64,000 bases of DNA from Oceanirhabdus seepicola. Its GTDB lineage: Bacteria > Bacillota > Clostridia > Clostridiales > Clostridiaceae. The first letter of the stretch is position 1, and every line of letters begins with the position of its first letter. The notes under the pieces are model-generated. The model made no database searches and was not told the origin of the DNA. It saw only the letters and a list, made by a program, of their open reading frames with translations. The stretch lies in contig NZ_JAGSOJ010000004.1 of NCBI RefSeq assembly GCF_023684385.1, forward strand, positions 248,001 to 312,000, written 5' to 3'. The position numbers were made by a program, and so were the translations under genes. Shown one piece after another: positions 26,553 to 35,879 of this stretch.

Positions 26553-27677
26553 TTATTCATTTACAACAACTATCTCATCTGAATTTTTGTCTTCTATTAT
26601 ATTTCCGGATTTCACAATTACATTTTTCATAACTATAGCTTTGTTAATGGTTACATTATCTTCAATCTTTGCTCCAGGCATAATAACAGAATCAGTAATT
26701 TTAGAATTTTTTCCAACATAAACACCAGGGAATAATACACTGTTATTTATTTCTCCATTAATAATACATCCATCGTTTAGTATGGCTGATTTTACTTTTC
26801 CACTTTCACTAATATAGTGTGGTGGTCCAATCGGATTATTTGAGTATATATTCCAGTTTGGGTCATGTATATTTAACTTATTATTTTCTTTTAATAAATC
26901 CATATTAGCTTCCCATAAGCTTTTAACATTCCCTACATCTTTCCAATACCCCTCAAATTTATAAGCGTATAGATCCACTCCATTGTGTAACATCTTAGGT
27001 ATTATATTTTTCCCAAAATCATTAGCTGAATTTTCATCCTGTTCATCTTCGATTAAATATCTTTTTAATAATTTCCAATCAAATATATAAACACCCATAG
27101 AAGCTAAATTACTTTTAGGATTTCCAGGTTTCTCTTCAAACTCATATATCTTATTCTCATTATCCACATTCATTATTCCAAATCTATTTGCATCTTCCCA
27201 TGGTACTGTAATTACTGCAATAGTCGCTCCAGCTCCTTTTTCCTTATGATATTTGAGAAGTAGAGAATAATCCATTTTATAAACATGATCTCCAGATAAT
27301 ATAAGTACATATTCTGGATCATACTTATCTATAAAATTTTTATTTTCATAAACTGCATTTGCAGTACCTTTATACCATCTTCCCCCATTTTGACCCATAT
27401 ATGGAGCTAAAATTGTAACGCCTCCATTGTTTCTATCAAACCCCCATGGTCTTCCAATTCCTATATGTGAATTTAACTCCAAAGGCTTATATTGTGTAAG
27501 TACTCCCACTGTATCAATTCCTGAGTTTGCACAATTACTCAACGTAAAATCTATAATTCTATATTTACCTCCAAATGGAACTGCAGGCTTTGCTATTTTT
27601 TTAGTTAACATATTAAGTCTGGAACCTTGTCCTCCAGCTAATAACATAGATATAATTTCTTTTTTTCTTCTATTCAT
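26553..27677 (-). CDS. glgC: Glucose-1-phosphate adenylyltransferase
   Basis: Protein of 374 aa. The N-terminal nucleotidyltransferase domain has LLAGGQGSRL, KIAKPAVPFGGKYRIIDFTL and WYKGTANAVYEN; the C-terminus is a left-handed beta-helix. It makes ADP-glucose from glucose-1-phosphate and ATP, the committed step of glycogen synthesis. It acts with GlgD encoded next. Start ATG follows GGGGGA. Confidence 0.95.
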   Translation of the reverse strand: MNRRKKEIISMLLAGGQGSRLNMLTKKIAKPAVPFGGKYRIIDFTLSNCANSGIDTVGVLTQYKPLELNSHIGIGRPWGFDRNNGGVTILAPYMGQNGGRWYKGTANAVYENKNFIDKYDPEYVLILSGDHVYKMDYSLLLKYHKEKGAGATIAVITVPWEDANRFGIMNVDNENKIYEFEEKPGNPKSNLASMGVYIFDWKLLKRYLIEDEQDENSANDFGKNIIPKMLHNGVDLYAYKFEGYWKDVGNVKSLWEANMDLLKENNKLNIHDPNWNIYSNNPIGPPHYISESGKVKSAILNDGCIINGEINNSVLFPGVYVGKNSKITDSVIMPGAKIEDNVTINKAIVMKNVIVKSGNIIEDKNSDEIVVVNE

Positions 27678-27720
27678 AAAATCCCCCTTATTACAGACTA
27701 AGTAAGTGATAAATTATAAC

Positions 27721-29625
27721 TTACTTCTTTATTTTGATAAACAATCCCCCTAAAGGTGGAATTTCCAGAGTTAAGGAGTATGGTTGATTATGCCATTTTG
27801 AATTACTTGCTATAAGTCTATTTTCATTTTTTACTCCTGAACCACCATATTGTTCCATATCACTATTAAATACTTCTTCATATTCTCCTAAAAAAGGAAC
27901 CCCAATCTTATATTTTTCACGTAATACAGGTGTAAAGTTACACACAATAATAATGAAGTCATCTTCCTTTTTACCTTTTCGCATAAATGTTATTACACTC
28001 TGCTCATAGTTTTGATGATCAATCCAAGAAAACCCTCTTGAATCACCATCCAATTCATATAATGATTTTTCATTTATATAAAGTTTATTAAGTTCTTCTG
28101 TAAAATATTTCATTTTTTTATGACTTTCGTATTTGATTAACATCCAATCTAATTCCTTCTTATAATTCCATTCAATAAACTGAGCAAATTCATTTCCCAT
28201 AAATGAAAGTTTTTTTCCTGGATGAGCTATCATATAAGCAAAAAACACTCTCAAATTAGCAAATTTCCGCCAATAATCTCCTGGCATTTTTTCAATTAAA
28301 GATTTTTTTCCATGAACTACTTCATCATGAGATAGAGGCAGTATGAATTTTTCAGAAAATGCATACATAAAGGAAAAGGTAATTAAATCATGATGCCATT
28401 TTCTGAAAATAGGGTCCATTTCCATGTATTTCAACATATCATTCATCCATCCCATATTCCACTTATAATCAAAGCCTAGTCCACCTTTTTCTGTTGCTCC
28501 TGTAACATATGGCCACGCTGTGGATTCTTCAGCAATCATTAAACTTTCTGGAAAATGTTTAGATATGCTTTGATTTAATTCTCTTAAAAATTCTATTGCA
28601 CTTAAATTTTCTACCCCTCCATACTTGTTTGGTATATACAACCCATCTCTTTTACCACTATTTAAATAAAGCATATAAGAAACTGCATCAACTCTTAAGC
28701 CATCAATATGATACACATCAAACCAAAACATAGCGTTAGATATTAAAAAATTTTTAGTATGTTTTTTACCATAATCAAAGGCAGCAGTTCCCCACTCTGA
28801 ATTCTCAGCCATTATTGGGTTGTCATATTCATAAAGAGCTGTTCCATCAAATTTTAATAATCCATGTTCATCCTTACAAAAATGACAAGGTACCCAGTCT
28901 AAAATAACTCCAATTCCTTCTTGGTGACATATATCTATAAAGTTCATAAAATCTTCAGGTTTACCATACCTACTTGTCACAGAATAATAGCCAGTTACTT
29001 GATACCCCCATGAACCATCAAAGGGATACTCTGTAATTGGCAGCAATTCAATATGTGTATATCCCATTTGTTTAACATACTCTATGATTTCATTAGCCAT
29101 TTCTCTATAATCATAAAACTCATCACTACCTTTTCTTCTCCATGAACCTAGGTGTAATTCATAAATATTTATTGGTTTTTCATACTTAGAAATCTTCTTC
29201 TTCTTTTCTACCCATTCCCCATCATTCCATTGATAATTATCCAGTGAAGCGATTACCGATGCAGTATTTGGTGGTAATTCTGAAAAGAATGCATATGGGT
29301 CCGCCTTTAACCTAACTTCCTTATCTCTAGTAAAAATTTCGTATTTATAAATATCTCCTTCTTTTAATCCTTGAATAAAAATATTCCATATACCTAAGCT
29401 TTCATGCTTTTTCATAGGATGATTACTTCCATTCCAATTGTTAAAATCACCAACAACATTAACCTTTTCTGCATTAGGCGCATACACCGTAAACCTTACT
29501 CCTTGTATTCCTTTATATGATTTCAAATGTGCACCTAAGAATTTATAATTATTAAAACTCTTATCTCTATCAAACTCATAGGATTCAAAATGACTTTTAG
29601 GCAAATAGTAAACTTTTTGACACAT
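27721..29625 (-). CDS. glgB: 1,4-alpha-glucan branching enzyme
   Basis: Protein of 634 aa. CBM48 at about 25-130 (VRFTVYAPNAEKVNVVGDFN followed by NWNG), then a GH13 domain with VILDWVPCHF, DGLRVDAVSYML (nucleophile Asp), AEESTAWP (acid/base Glu) and LPLSHDEVVHGK. It introduces alpha-1,6 branches into glycogen. First gene of the glg operon; ATG follows GGAGGAG. A possible promoter TTGTAG-16 bp-TAAAAT lies upstream near 29700. Confidence 0.95.
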   Translation of the reverse strand: MCQKVYYLPKSHFESYEFDRDKSFNNYKFLGAHLKSYKGIQGVRFTVYAPNAEKVNVVGDFNNWNGSNHPMKKHESLGIWNIFIQGLKEGDIYKYEIFTRDKEVRLKADPYAFFSELPPNTASVIASLDNYQWNDGEWVEKKKKISKYEKPINIYELHLGSWRRKGSDEFYDYREMANEIIEYVKQMGYTHIELLPITEYPFDGSWGYQVTGYYSVTSRYGKPEDFMNFIDICHQEGIGVILDWVPCHFCKDEHGLLKFDGTALYEYDNPIMAENSEWGTAAFDYGKKHTKNFLISNAMFWFDVYHIDGLRVDAVSYMLYLNSGKRDGLYIPNKYGGVENLSAIEFLRELNQSISKHFPESLMIAEESTAWPYVTGATEKGGLGFDYKWNMGWMNDMLKYMEMDPIFRKWHHDLITFSFMYAFSEKFILPLSHDEVVHGKKSLIEKMPGDYWRKFANLRVFFAYMIAHPGKKLSFMGNEFAQFIEWNYKKELDWMLIKYESHKKMKYFTEELNKLYINEKSLYELDGDSRGFSWIDHQNYEQSVITFMRKGKKEDDFIIIVCNFTPVLREKYKIGVPFLGEYEEVFNSDMEQYGGSGVKNENRLIASNSKWHNQPYSLTLEIPPLGGLFIKIKK

Positions 29626-29810
29626 AATACTCCTCCGACTTGTTTAAAATCTATTTTCATATTGGTAAAAAAACAACATAAATTTTACTACTTAATTTTT
29701 TATCTACAAAAGCATACTTAGTAATTGTATTTACACACTTGTTAAAATATGACTAAAATAACATAGAATTTACCTAATATTTATCTAATGATTAATTATA
29801 CAGGTAATAT

Positions 29811-29850
29811 AAACAGGCCCTAATCTATCAGATTAGAGCCTGTTTTCTTT
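29811..29850 (-). terminator. Terminator between the DUF2238-like gene and the glg operon
   Basis: Stem AACAGGCCCTAATCT/AGATTAGAGCCTGTT (one mismatch) with a short loop and T-rich flanks on both strands. It lies downstream of the gene at 29920 on the minus strand. Confidence 0.7.
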
Positions 29851-29896
29851 CAGAGGAACAACTAATTTTTATTGAAATTATGTTGGTGATAATTCC

Positions 29897-29920
29897 ATAA
29901 ATAATTTATTTGAATATGCC
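29897..29920 (-). repeat. Family B repeat remnant
   Basis: ATAAATAATTTATTTGAATA followed by TGCC matches the outer end of family B (TTATTTATTTGAATGTGCC) with internal loss. Its end abuts the stop codon of the gene at 29920-30492. The match is short and AT-rich. Confidence 0.4.
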
Positions 29921-30492
29921 TAAGTCTTATTTTCAGGTTGTTTCCCTATAGTTCTAAATGTACCCAAAATACCTGCTAAAGTTGCGCCAAATAAATTGAA
30001 TATTAAATCTAAGTTATTATCTACTAGTCCATGTTGATTTTTAGTTTTAAATATAACATCTAAAATAAATTCTATATTTTCAAGAAAAACTCCAATTGTA
30101 ATCCCTATAGATGTTATAAAAATAAAATTAAATATTTTAGATTCAGAAAAAATCTCAACACTTGAATCAATTATTGAGTAAAAAAAAAGTGAACAAGAAA
30201 AAGTACCAAATAAATGTAAAACTTTATCAAACCAGTTTGTAGTCTTGTAAAGGTTAAAGTATTGCCCAAATAAGTTATGTAATATTATTGTAATAATAAC
30301 CAATACCTTTATATAGTTTCCCACCTCAAATCTCTTTTTATTTTCAAAATAAATAAAAATTAGGTAACCACTATATAAGACTATTAAATTATAAATATAA
30401 TTATATTCCTTCTTTATTATAAAACCAATTATAGTTAAAAGTATAAATATTGAAAAGACAATAGTTAAAAATTTTGAAGCATTATTTTTCAT
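29920..30492 (-). CDS. Membrane protein, DUF2238/YjdF-like
   Basis: Protein of 190 aa with five or six membrane segments. Conserved-looking polar residues occur within or next to membrane segments: WFDKVLHLFGTF, GVFLENIEFILD and NNLDLIFNLFGATLAGILG. This D-H, E and D-N-G pattern resembles the DUF2238 (YjdF) family of unknown function. Monocistronic on the minus strand. Confidence 0.5.
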   Translation of the reverse strand: MKNNASKFLTIVFSIFILLTIIGFIIKKEYNYIYNLIVLYSGYLIFIYFENKKRFEVGNYIKVLVIITIILHNLFGQYFNLYKTTNWFDKVLHLFGTFSCSLFFYSIIDSSVEIFSESKIFNFIFITSIGITIGVFLENIEFILDVIFKTKNQHGLVDNNLDLIFNLFGATLAGILGTFRTIGKQPENKT

Positions 30493-30580
30493 TATAATAA
30501 ATACCTTTCTTTTTTATAATGTATTGTTTATAGCTTTATTATTTACTTATTCTAATTTTTTTTATTTACTAGAATAACTT

Positions 30581-30615
30581 AAAAGAGCATCTAAACCATT
30601 CATTTAGATACTCTT
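30581..30615 (-). terminator. Terminator of the GGDEF gene at 30626
   Basis: Stem AAGAG-x-ATCTAAA/TTTAGAT-x-CTCTT followed on the minus strand by TTTT. Confidence 0.7.
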
Positions 30616-30625
30616 TATATTTAAA

Positions 30626-31789
30626 TTACCCTATACTTACTACATTATTACGTTTTTTCCCTTTTGCTTGATACAAAGCTTTATCTGCTGCATATATAAA
30701 ATTCTTAATAGATAATTTACCACATGGAATAACTGTATTTGTTCCTAAACTTACAGTTATGTATTTTGATACAGTTGAATATTCATGAGAAATAGCCAAC
30801 GCTTCAATCTTCTTTCTTATTTCTTCCGCAAATAAATAAACCTCTTCTCTATTTGTATTAGGTAATATTATAGCAAATTCTTCTCCTCCATATCGTGAAG
30901 CAATTGCTTCTATTTTTTTAGAATACTGTGATATGACCTTTGCAACTTCTTTAAGACTCTCATCTCCAGCTTGATGTCCATAGTTATCATTATACTGTTT
31001 AAAACTATCTATATCTAATAGAATCATTGATACAGGTTTTTTTTGTACTAAAGACTCCTCCCATGCATTCTCTAATACTTCATCAAACTTGTAACGATTA
31101 TAAATTCCCGTTAAGGCATCAGTATAAGAAAGGCGTTCCAATTCTTTATTTTGTTGTTCTATTATTTTTCTATTACTAAATTCCTTCACTCTATTTTTAA
31201 ATAACATTCTAGATATATACCATGATATAACTAGAACTGAACTGGAATTAATAATGTTCCCAAATAATATATTATTACACTTTTGAACATAGAATAAACC
31301 TACAATAAATACTGTATGTACAAATATATATATTATAAGTACAAAAATAGGCTCTAAATACACTGCTACTGCAATAAATATAATACCTGCTATATATACA
31401 ATAACTTGTCCATAATGTAATTGATCTATTATGGATATTCCAGCTCCCCATAAAACTAAGAAAACTAAAAAAGTAATTTCAAGAGTTCGCATCATCTTGG
31501 TGCTCTTAATCTTATTATTCTCTACTTTTTGAAAAACATTTAAGAACACTATCATTGATATTATCATCAAACCATACATAACAGTGTAAGACATGTTATG
31601 TACTTTAAACACTTGATTCCCCATGTCAATAATCGACATTAAAAGCATTATAATTTCCATTATAATATATACTTTTGAAATGGTTTTTCCTCTAGCCAGA
31701 TTAATTTCAAAATTTTCTCTTCTAAATTCTTCTTTATATTTATCTGGTGCTGAAATCAATATAAATTTCTTCAGTTTTTGTAAAATCAT
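30626..31789 (-). CDS. Membrane-bound diguanylate cyclase
   Basis: Protein of 387 aa. Five or six membrane segments in the first 200 residues form a MASE-like sensor, followed by a GGDEF domain with YGGEEFAIILPN (GGEEF near 301). The RxxD inhibitory site is absent (KIEA at that place), so product inhibition is not expected there. It should make cyclic-di-GMP from GTP. ATG 31789 was chosen because AGGTG lies 7 bases upstream; GTG 31798 overlaps it. No EAL partner is adjacent. Confidence 0.88.
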   Translation of the reverse strand: MILQKLKKFILISAPDKYKEEFRRENFEINLARGKTISKVYIIMEIIMLLMSIIDMGNQVFKVHNMSYTVMYGLMIISMIVFLNVFQKVENNKIKSTKMMRTLEITFLVFLVLWGAGISIIDQLHYGQVIVYIAGIIFIAVAVYLEPIFVLIIYIFVHTVFIVGLFYVQKCNNILFGNIINSSSVLVISWYISRMLFKNRVKEFSNRKIIEQQNKELERLSYTDALTGIYNRYKFDEVLENAWEESLVQKKPVSMILLDIDSFKQYNDNYGHQAGDESLKEVAKVISQYSKKIEAIASRYGGEEFAIILPNTNREEVYLFAEEIRKKIEALAISHEYSTVSKYITVSLGTNTVIPCGKLSIKNFIYAADKALYQAKGKKRNNVVSIG

Positions 31790-31880
31790 TTTATTCACCT
31801 ACATTTTATAGTATTTAAGCCTTATATTTAAAATATATTATTTATATACCAAATACTTAATGCTATTATTATATCATCAA

Positions 31881-31910
31881 AAAAAATGCGCAACAATTGT
31901 TGCACATTTT
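31881..31910 (-). terminator. Terminator of the lysine operon
   Basis: On the minus strand: hairpin AATGTGCAACA/TGTTGCGCATT, with a palindromic GCAACAATTGTTGC core, followed by T8, about 70 bp after the dapB stop codon. Confidence 0.8.
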
Positions 31911-31980
31911 CTTTTCAAAAATTTAATTTTCTGGGACATTCTCTGTTACTATAGAACTCGTCGCTACAACTGCCTCTTAA

Positions 31981-32736
31981 TTATAAATTAATTAAATCTT
32001 CCATGGTATACAGTCCATTATCTTTATCTACAATATATTTAGCTGCCTTTACAGCCCCTAACGCAAAAATCTTTTTTGATAATGCTGTATGCTTAATCTC
32101 AATTATTTCATCTAGTCCTGCAAATATTACATTATGCTCTCCGCATATAGTACCACCTCGAATAGCGTGTATACCAATTTCATTTTTTATTCTTTTTTCC
32201 TCATTTCCACTTCTTCCAAATACATATTTTTTCGAACTATCTAATTCTTGATTTATTGCATCTGCTATCATATACGCACTTCCACTAGGTGCATCCATTT
32301 TTTTATTATGATGTTTTTCAATAATTTCTATATCAAAATTTTCTTCTAAAACTAATGCTGCTTTTTTAACTAAATTGATTAGCAGATTTAATCCTAAAGA
32401 TGTGTTTGCTGTATACAACACTGGAATTTTCTTAGAAGCAATTTTAATATCTTCTATATCTTCTCTAGATAAACCTGTTGTAGCTATTAAAAGAGGAGTA
32501 TTTCTTTCAACTGCATACTTTAACAAATCAGGTAAACATTTAGGATTAGAACAATCAATAATAACATCCCCCGCATCTTTACATTCAAATATACTAGTGT
32601 ATACTGAATAAGAATTATTAATTTTTTTAGGGTTTCTGGATAAACCCGCAATTATTTCTATATCACGTTTCTCTTCTATGAGCTTGGAGATAGTTTGTCC
32701 CAGCATTCCATTACATCCACTAATTATTATTTTCAC
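31981..32736 (-). CDS. dapB: 4-hydroxy-tetrahydrodipicolinate reductase
   Basis: Protein of 251 aa. N-terminal Rossmann motif IIISGCNGMLGQTI; catalytic segment EKHHNKKMDAPSGSAYMIAD with the conserved His and Lys; C-terminal GGTICGEHNVIFAG. It reduces the dapA product with NAD(P)H on the way to diaminopimelate and lysine. Last gene of the lysA-lysC-dapF-asd-dapB operon. Confidence 0.93.
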   Translation of the reverse strand: MKIIISGCNGMLGQTISKLIEEKRDIEIIAGLSRNPKKINNSYSVYTSIFECKDAGDVIIDCSNPKCLPDLLKYAVERNTPLLIATTGLSREDIEDIKIASKKIPVLYTANTSLGLNLLINLVKKAALVLEENFDIEIIEKHHNKKMDAPSGSAYMIADAINQELDSSKKYVFGRSGNEEKRIKNEIGIHAIRGGTICGEHNVIFAGLDEIIEIKHTALSKKIFALGAVKAAKYIVDKDNGLYTMEDLINL

Positions 32737-32755
32737 TATTAGACCTCCTAAAAAC

Positions 32756-33748
32756 TTATATCTTATTTATAAGCAACTCTGCAATCTGAACTGTATTTGT
32801 AGCAGCACCCTTTCTAATATTATCAGCTACTACCCATATGTTAATTCCATTATCTACACTAAAATCCCTTCTAATTCTTCCAACATAAACTTCATTAGTT
32901 CCTTCTATATTTATAGGCATAGGATAAACATTGTTTTCAACATCGTCTTGTACAATTATTCCATCAGTATTTTCTAAAACACTATAAACTTCAGTTAAAT
33001 CAAAATCTTTCTCAAACTCTAAATTTATTGAAATACTATGTCCATGTCTTACAGGAACCCTAACTGTGGTAGCGGTAATTCTTAATTTACTGTCATTTAA
33101 TATCTTTTTAGTTTCTTCAATCATTTTCATTTCTTCCTTTGTATATCCATTATCCATAAATACATCAATATGAGGAATACAGTTATATGCTATTTGATGA
33201 GGATATTTTTTATTAGAAATACCTTCTATTCCATTTTCTAAATCCATTATTCCTCCAACCCCTGACCCAGAAACAGCTTGATAAGTTGAATAAACTATCC
33301 TTTTAATTTTAAAAACATCATTTAATACTTTTAGTGGTAAAACAGCTTGAATTGTAGAACAATTTGGATTTGAAATAATTCCGTTATTCCATTGAACATC
33401 TTCAGGGTTTACCTCTGGAACAATTAAAGGGACTGCCTTATCCATTCTCCATGCACTGCTGTTATCAACTACTATAACACCATTTTCTTTCGCTATAGGT
33501 GCAAATTTTTTACTTATATCACCCCCAGCTGAAAATAGTGCAATATCAATTTCGCTTTTAAAGGAGTCTTCATTTAATTCTTCTATTATATATTCACTAC
33601 CATTAAACTCTAATTTACTTCCAGCTGACCTTTTCGAAGCAAAAAGATATAAATTATTAATAGGGAAATTTCTTTCTTCTAAGACTTTTAAAAATGTCCT
33701 TCCAACCATTCCAGTTGCTCCAACAATTGCTATATTAACTTTTTTCAT
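32756..33748 (-). CDS. asd: Aspartate-semialdehyde dehydrogenase
   Basis: Protein of 330 aa. NADP-binding start AIVGATGMVGRTFLKVLEER, active-site cysteine in SNPNCSTIQAVLPL and RVPVRHGHSIS near the end. It reduces aspartyl phosphate to aspartate semialdehyde, a branch point for lysine, diaminopimelate, threonine and methionine. ATG 33748 is placed after GAGGTG; the GTG at 33757 is part of that site. Second to last in the operon. Confidence 0.93.
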   Translation of the reverse strand: MKKVNIAIVGATGMVGRTFLKVLEERNFPINNLYLFASKRSAGSKLEFNGSEYIIEELNEDSFKSEIDIALFSAGGDISKKFAPIAKENGVIVVDNSSAWRMDKAVPLIVPEVNPEDVQWNNGIISNPNCSTIQAVLPLKVLNDVFKIKRIVYSTYQAVSGSGVGGIMDLENGIEGISNKKYPHQIAYNCIPHIDVFMDNGYTKEEMKMIEETKKILNDSKLRITATTVRVPVRHGHSISINLEFEKDFDLTEVYSVLENTDGIIVQDDVENNVYPMPINIEGTNEVYVGRIRRDFSVDNGINIWVVADNIRKGAATNTVQIAELLINKI

Positions 33749-33765
33749 TATAATCACCTCATAAT

Positions 33766-34602
33766 CTAATTTTGTAAATAATAAGCCCCTTCACATATTT
33801 TCTCAGCAGGCCCTGTCATATATATGGTTCCATCAATTTGTTCTATTATTAATTTTCCACCTTCAACATGTACATTTAGTGTTTCTTCTGTATCATGAAG
33901 TATGGAACTTACCACAGCACTTGCAGCTGCTCCAGTTCCACAAGCTAAAGTGATACCTACCCCTCTTTCCCAAGTAGTAACCTCAATATTCTTTTTATCA
34001 ACTATTTTTACAAAATTAACATTGGTTTTTAGAGGAAATAATTTATTGTTTTCTACAGCTCGTCCTAGTTGTTCTATCTTGATATCGTCAAAATCATCAA
34101 CAAAAATCACAGTATGGATTGTTCCTATTACTAACCCACTAATATTTAACGTTTTTTCTCCTACTTTAATCTTTTTATCAATAAAGATTTCATCACTCGT
34201 ATCTATAGGAATATCCTTTGATGAAAATACCGGATTACCTAAGTTAACCTTTACACTTTTTATTTTATTATCTTCAATTACTACCTGTGGTTTCATAATT
34301 CCACCTAGGGTTTCAACTGTAAAGCTTTGATCTTTAACTATCTCATTTTCGTAAATGTATTTTGAAAAACATCTTATTCCATTACCACACATAGGAGCTT
34401 GCGTTCCATCAGCATTATAAAATAACATCTTTATATCAGCTATTTTTGATTTCTCTACAACCATCATACCATCAGCACCAATTCCAAAATTTCTGCTACA
34501 TACTTTTTTAGCTAGCTCATTATAATTTGGCAGTTTATTTTCTATTCCATTTAAAATTATAAAATCATTTCCTGTACCTTGTAATTTCTCAAATTTCAAC
34601 AT
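33766..34602 (-). CDS. dapF: Diaminopimelate epimerase
   Basis: Protein of 278 aa. KLQGTGNDFIILNG at the N-terminus; the two catalytic cysteines are in MCGNGIRCFSKY and LACGTGAAASAV. It interconverts LL- and meso-diaminopimelate, giving the peptidoglycan and lysine precursor. Its presence shows the cell uses an epimerase route (succinylase, acetylase or DapL type) rather than only the dehydrogenase route. Confidence 0.95.
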   Translation of the reverse strand: MLKFEKLQGTGNDFIILNGIENKLPNYNELAKKVCSRNFGIGADGMMVVEKSKIADIKMLFYNADGTQAPMCGNGIRCFSKYIYENEIVKDQSFTVETLGGIMKPQVVIEDNKIKSVKVNLGNPVFSSKDIPIDTSDEIFIDKKIKVGEKTLNISGLVIGTIHTVIFVDDFDDIKIEQLGRAVENNKLFPLKTNVNFVKIVDKKNIEVTTWERGVGITLACGTGAAASAVVSSILHDTEETLNVHVEGGKLIIEQIDGTIYMTGPAEKICEGAYYLQN

Positions 34603-34641
34603 ATCATCATTCTCCTAAATGGCTTTCTTTTAGATGATTTA

Positions 34642-35847
34642 CTATAAGTCTAATTCCTTTGCCAATACAGTTATAGCTTTTATTTTATCCTCTGCATCAA
34701 TAGTGTAAGATATACTTATCTCTGAAGTAGTTACCTGCTTAAATTCAATATTGTTATCTGAAAATATTTTAAATACCTTACCAGCTACCCCTGATTGATT
34801 CATCATTCCTATTCCCACTACAGATATTTTTGATATATTTGAATCCTTAGATACTTCTATATTCTTTAATTCATTCTTTAACTTTTTTACTACTTTATCA
34901 ATTGCAAAAATATCATTCTTTGATGCTGTAAACGATACATTAACGACACCATTAAAAGGTGCTGTTTGACTTATCATATCTATGTTAACGTTATATTTCG
35001 CCAATTTTTTAAATATTAACGCGATATTTTTTGAATTATATTCTACATTATTAATGGTAATCATTAAAACATCTTCCGTTGCTGCTAAACCTGTTATTAC
35101 TTTTTCTTCCATAACTTTTTCATGCTCCTTTATATAAGTTCCTATAACTTCACCTGTATTTAATGCTACATAAATAGGTACTTTATATTTAAATCCTATT
35201 TCCACTGCTCTAGTTTCCATAACGCCAGCCCCTAAACTAGCCATTTCCATCATCTCTTCATAGCTTACAACTTCTAATTTTTTAGCTTCAGGAAAAACTC
35301 TAGGATCTACAGAATAAATTCCATCTACATCAGTATAAATTTCACATTGACATTTCAACCTTGCAGCTAATGCAACAGCAGTAGTATCTGATCCGCCTCT
35401 TCCTAATGTTGTAATATCGCCATTTTCATTTATCCCTTGAAATCCTGCTACAACAACAATTTTCCCATTCTTTAAATGATTTTTAATATTTTCGATTTCA
35501 ATTTCTGCAATACGGTTCTTAGTATGATCACCCTCTGTGATAATACCTGCTTGAAATCCAGTTAATGATATTGAATCATACCCGTACTCCTTTAATGCCA
35601 TTGATAATAATGAAATTGTTATCTGTTCACCTGTAGATAACAGCATGTCCATTTCTCTATTACATGGATTTTCTGAAATAGCTTTGGCCATTTCAACAAG
35701 CTTATCAGTAGATTTACCCATTGCTGAAACTACAATTACCATATCATTACCTTTTTCCTTATCTGCTATTACCCTTCTAGCTATATTCTTAATTTTATCT
35801 ATGCTTCCTACTGAAGTCCCTCCATATTTCTGTACTAACACTGCCAA
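34642..35847 (-). CDS. lysC: Aspartate kinase
   Basis: Protein of 401 aa. VQKYGGTSVGS is the ATP/aspartate-binding start and TTLGRGGSDTTAVALAARL the second kinase motif; two ACT domains follow from about residue 260 (ITGLAATEDVLMITINN, then VVGIGMMNQSGVAGKVF). It phosphorylates aspartate, and the ACT domains usually bind lysine or threonine for feedback. Its place behind a lysine riboswitch suggests a lysine-specific isozyme. Confidence 0.94.
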   Translation of the reverse strand: MAVLVQKYGGTSVGSIDKIKNIARRVIADKEKGNDMVIVVSAMGKSTDKLVEMAKAISENPCNREMDMLLSTGEQITISLLSMALKEYGYDSISLTGFQAGIITEGDHTKNRIAEIEIENIKNHLKNGKIVVVAGFQGINENGDITTLGRGGSDTTAVALAARLKCQCEIYTDVDGIYSVDPRVFPEAKKLEVVSYEEMMEMASLGAGVMETRAVEIGFKYKVPIYVALNTGEVIGTYIKEHEKVMEEKVITGLAATEDVLMITINNVEYNSKNIALIFKKLAKYNVNIDMISQTAPFNGVVNVSFTASKNDIFAIDKVVKKLKNELKNIEVSKDSNISKISVVGIGMMNQSGVAGKVFKIFSDNNIEFKQVTTSEISISYTIDAEDKIKAITVLAKELDL

Positions 35848-35879
35848 CTTTATTTCCTCCTTTATCGTAACTAACTATC